A stretch of 5,633 nucleotides of DNA from the NCBI GenBank assembly GCA_024654345.1, contig JANLIN010000020.1, forward strand, positions 1 to 5,633, in the 5' to 3' direction. The notes below the pieces were generated by a model. The model did not search any database. It was not told the origin of the DNA and was given only the letters and a program-made list of their open reading frames with translations. The position numbers and the translations under genes were made by a program. Origin of the DNA: Candidatus Komeilibacteria bacterium. Its GTDB lineage: Bacteria; Patescibacteriota; Patescibacteriia; UBA1558. Of this stretch, positions 4,399-5,633 are shown in pieces. Each line of letters opens with the position of its first letter. Position 1 is the first letter of the stretch.

Positions 4399-4427
4399 TT
4401 GACACAGGCGTTTATTTAGGTTAATTT
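4399..4427 (+). promoter_or_regulatory. Probable promoter for the 216-residue protein gene
   Basis: A perfect TTGACA at 4399-4404 with a poor -10 candidate TAATTT at 4422-4427 (17-base spacer). The start near 4434 would leave a leader of about 40 bases. The weak -10 suggests low or activated expression. Confidence 0.45.
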
Positions 4428-4473
4428 GAGGGCAGTTCTTTTAAAAAATAATAAAATAATAGAAGAGGTACCA

Positions 4474-5124
4474 ATGAAACCTGAAATGGCAGTCGCGATC
4501 GATAGAGTAATTATCGACCTGAAAGAAGAGCTGTATAATGGTGCGCTGAATCCAAGCATCACTTTAAGGGCGCTCTCAAAAATTAAAAGCGGTGATTTCA
4601 GCTTTGATTATAGTGAAGCTCCGCCGGAAGAAATAGCAGGCATTGTAAAAAAAATTAAGATTCCTGCCATGCAAGCTAGATATATCGAGCAAAATAGAGA
4701 GAACAGGAAAAAATATCCAAATTTAAATAATATCCTATACAGAAGTGATTTTGAACTATTTGGAGCAGATCCAATATCCACGGAAGATACAAATGTTGAG
4801 ATTTATAATAGAACCTGTTCGATAGCATTTGTGGAGTGGCTCAATTTATTTCCCGGAGATTTGGGGGATAAACTGTTGACCCGGAGCCAAATTATTCATG
4901 TCTTGAACGAAAGTGTGAATGATTTTTATCTTGATAGCCACATATTTTGCCTCGCAAAGCGCAGGGAGAAGTTACCCTCGACAGAAGACAACCTTGTCAT
5001 CGTTATCGCCCAACGCCGTAGAGACGACGGCAAGCTTTATTTAGATTACGTCCGTGACTTTAAGCAGGGCGATCCGTACAAAAGATACGTGGAAAGAATG
5101 TTCATTATTCCACAAATTATATAA
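4474..5124 (+). CDS. Hypothetical protein, unrecognised
   Basis: A 216-residue soluble protein that I do not recognise. The ATG at 4474 is preferred over the in-frame TTG at 4426 because AGAGG sits 5 bases before it and because the TTG overlaps the putative -10 region. The N-terminal third is mostly helical and charged (AVAIDRVIIDLKEELYNGAL; EEIAGIVKKIKIPAMQARY). The middle has two cysteines and an amphipathic stretch (CSIAFVEWLNLFPGDLGDKL). The C-terminal part alternates strands and basic turns (NLVIVIAQRRRDDGKLYLDY, VRDFKQGDPYKRYVERMF) and looks like a compact alpha/beta domain. There is no signal peptide or membrane helix. It is monocistronic between two terminators and gives no functional clue from neighbours. 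Confidence 0.82.
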   Translation: MKPEMAVAIDRVIIDLKEELYNGALNPSITLRALSKIKSGDFSFDYSEAPPEEIAGIVKKIKIPAMQARYIEQNRENRKKYPNLNNILYRSDFELFGADPISTEDTNVEIYNRTCSIAFVEWLNLFPGDLGDKLLTRSQIIHVLNESVNDFYLDSHIFCLAKRREKLPSTEDNLVIVIAQRRRDDGKLYLDYVRDFKQGDPYKRYVERMFIIPQII

Positions 5125-5142
5125 CTAACTTGTTTAATTTAT

Positions 5143-5168
5143 AAGCCGTTTGCAAAAGCGGCTTTTTT
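5143..5168 (+). terminator. Terminator of the hypothetical gene
   Basis: AAGCCG (5143-5148) pairs with CGGCTT (5159-5164) around a 10-base loop, followed by a run of T to 5168. It lies 18 bases after the stop at 5124. Confidence 0.85.
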
Positions 5169-5260
5169 GTTTCCCACCACAACTAATATTACGCAGTTCA
5201 CGGGGGGTTGACTGCCAATAAAGGTCGCGTCTGTCCAGTACCTTCTCACTAATTACATGT

Positions 5261-5289
5261 TTAATAATTTGTCCTAAAAATGCTATAAT
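5261..5289 (+). promoter_or_regulatory. Promoter for the tyrS-like fragment
   Basis: TGCTATAAT (5281-5289) is a perfect extended -10. TTAATA (5261-5266) lies 17 bases upstream of it as a partial -35. Transcription from about 5296 would leave only about 7 bases before the ATG at 5303. Confidence 0.7.
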
Positions 5290-5302
5290 AAGGAAAGAAT
5301 AT

Positions 5303-5431
5303 ATGGCTAAGAAAAACAATGACAAACAAATAGATGAGCTACTGATCCGCGGTGTGGAGGAGGTGATTGATCGTGATAGTTTAAGTAAAAAGCTGAAAAG
5401 CGGGAAAAAAATTATAGAGTCACTACATTAG
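5303..5431 (+). pseudogene. tyrS: Truncated tyrosyl-tRNA synthetase: N-terminal 42 codons only
   Basis: The frame encodes 42 residues, and the segment IDELLIRGVEEVIDRDSL then SKKLKSGKKI matches the start of bacterial and CPR tyrosyl-tRNA synthetases (typically ...LL.RGVEE(V/I)I....L...L.SGKKL-R-I/V-K-x-G-x-D-P). The similarity stops exactly where the Rossmann-fold strand leading to the HIGH-type motif should begin; the last residues are IESLH and a stop. Neither other forward frame restores the enzyme past the A7 run at 5405-5411. The gene keeps an extended -10 promoter, a ribosome binding site (AAGGA at 5290-5294, 8 bases before ATG) and a terminator overlapping its final codons, so it is probably still transcribed. 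It cannot aminoacylate. It could be a decayed 5' remnant of a tyrS duplication or rearrangement, or an independent small protein or attenuator leader. A full tyrS must exist elsewhere. Confidence 0.68.
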
Positions 5432-5446
5432 GGTGGCTCTTTTTTT
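5416..5446 (+). terminator. Terminator overlapping the end of the tyrS fragment
   Basis: AGAGTCACT (5416-5424) pairs with GGTGGCTCT (5432-5440) as a 9-bp stem with two T-G wobbles and a 7-base loop that contains the stop codon TAG. It is followed by seven consecutive T (5440-5446). The left arm lies inside the last coding codons. Confidence 0.85.
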
Positions 5447-5455
5447 ATTGACAAT

Positions 5456-5483
5456 GTCGGTTCATATCGAAGTAGTTACCGAC
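5456..5483. repeat. Short inverted repeat
   Basis: GTCGGT (5456-5461) and ACCGAC (5478-5483) form a 6-bp inverted repeat with a 16-base gap, between two convergent terminators. TTGACA at 5448-5453 precedes it but no good -10 follows, so I do not call a promoter. It may be an operator half-site pair or chance. Confidence 0.25.
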
Positions 5484-5498
5484 TAAGCGTATAAATTT

Positions 5499-5532
5499 AA
5501 AAATAAAAAGACCCGCGATTACGCAGGTCTTT
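5499..5532 (-). terminator. Terminator of the partial minus-strand gene
   Basis: On the minus strand AAAGACCTGCG (5532-5522) pairs with CGCGGGTCTTT (5517-5507), 11 bp with one wobble and loop TAAT, followed by TTATTTTT. It lies 4 bases past the stop codon at 5539-5537. Confidence 0.92.
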
Positions 5533-5536
5533 AGAA

Positions 5537-5633
5537 CTATATTTCAACTTCCGGAGCGGCGAAGGCGGCTTTCGCGGCTTCCCAGAACTTCGTTGCTTTG
5601 CCGGTCTTAATAACGTTATAATTCCATGGATCG
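5537..5633 (-). CDS. C-terminal end of a gene running out of the window
   Basis: An open minus-strand frame enters from the right edge and ends in TAG at 5539-5537. The visible 31 residues begin DPWNYNVIKTGKATKFW and end EAAKAAFAAPEVEI. Coding is supported by the strong terminator 4 bases downstream and by absence of stops, but the fragment is too short to recognise. The acidic short tail after an Ala-rich helix is consistent with a cytoplasmic protein C-terminus. It converges on the tyrS fragment. Confidence 0.6.
   Translation of the reverse strand, partial: DPWNYNVIKTGKATKFWEAAKAAFAAPEVEI

Noticed and set aside
5201..5260. Promoter at TTGACT (5208-5213) and weak GCAGT/ACTGC hairpin
   Set aside because: No acceptable -10 at proper distance, and the stem has mismatches. 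The better extended -10 at 5281-5289 explains expression of the downstream frame.
5134..5325. Minus-strand frame of 63 residues with a hydrophobic start
   Set aside because: It is antisense to the tyrS fragment's promoter and start and to the upstream terminator, has no ribosome binding site, and ends in low-complexity sequence.
5402..5446. Programmed frameshift on the A7 run (5405-5411) restoring full TyrRS
   Set aside because: The other forward frames end within about 15 codons and do not resemble TyrRS, and a terminator follows at once.

Overview
The window looks like chromosomal DNA from a small-genome bacterium, most likely of the Patescibacteria (CPR). This rests on recalled family resemblance, not a search. 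The supporting signs are a membrane-anchored protein with a six-cysteine cluster and a C-terminal Gmad2 domain, a small Host_attach/baeRF-like protein, a compact SET-domain protein, many short palindromic hairpin elements, and very short or absent 5' leaders. The standard genetic code fits all genes.

Layout. 12-455 (+): conserved small protein of unknown function, closed by a strong terminator. 586-2148 (-): two-gene operon of a baeRF-like protein followed by the Gmad2 membrane protein. 2258-2668 (+): SET-domain lysine methyltransferase-like protein, divergent from that operon. 2665-3437: the most unusual part, a tRNA-Asn(GTT) gene. Four tandem repeats upstream (order A-B-A-B) each begin with the 5' end of the tRNA, and two repeats downstream resemble its T arm, one also carrying its 3' acceptor strand and CCA. 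Most copies are interrupted by different perfect or near-perfect hairpins. 3519-4328 (+): secreted, probably outer-membrane beta-barrel protein with its own consensus promoter and terminator. 4474-5124 (+): unrecognised 216-residue protein. 5303-5431 (+): a 42-codon reading frame matching only the start of tyrosyl-tRNA synthetase, ended by a terminator. 5537-5633 (-): C-terminal end of a gene running out of the window.

Nearly every gene is its own transcription unit with a recognisable sigma-70-type promoter (TTGATT-N17-TATAAT twice, TTGACA-N17-TATAGT once) and an intrinsic terminator. There is no evident shared pathway. The best candidate for something undescribed is the tRNA-Asn locus, where half-tRNA copies lie on the matching sides of the intact gene and act as sites for variable hairpin cassettes. 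The truncated tyrS and the porin-like protein, which is out of place in a presumed CPR genome, come next.
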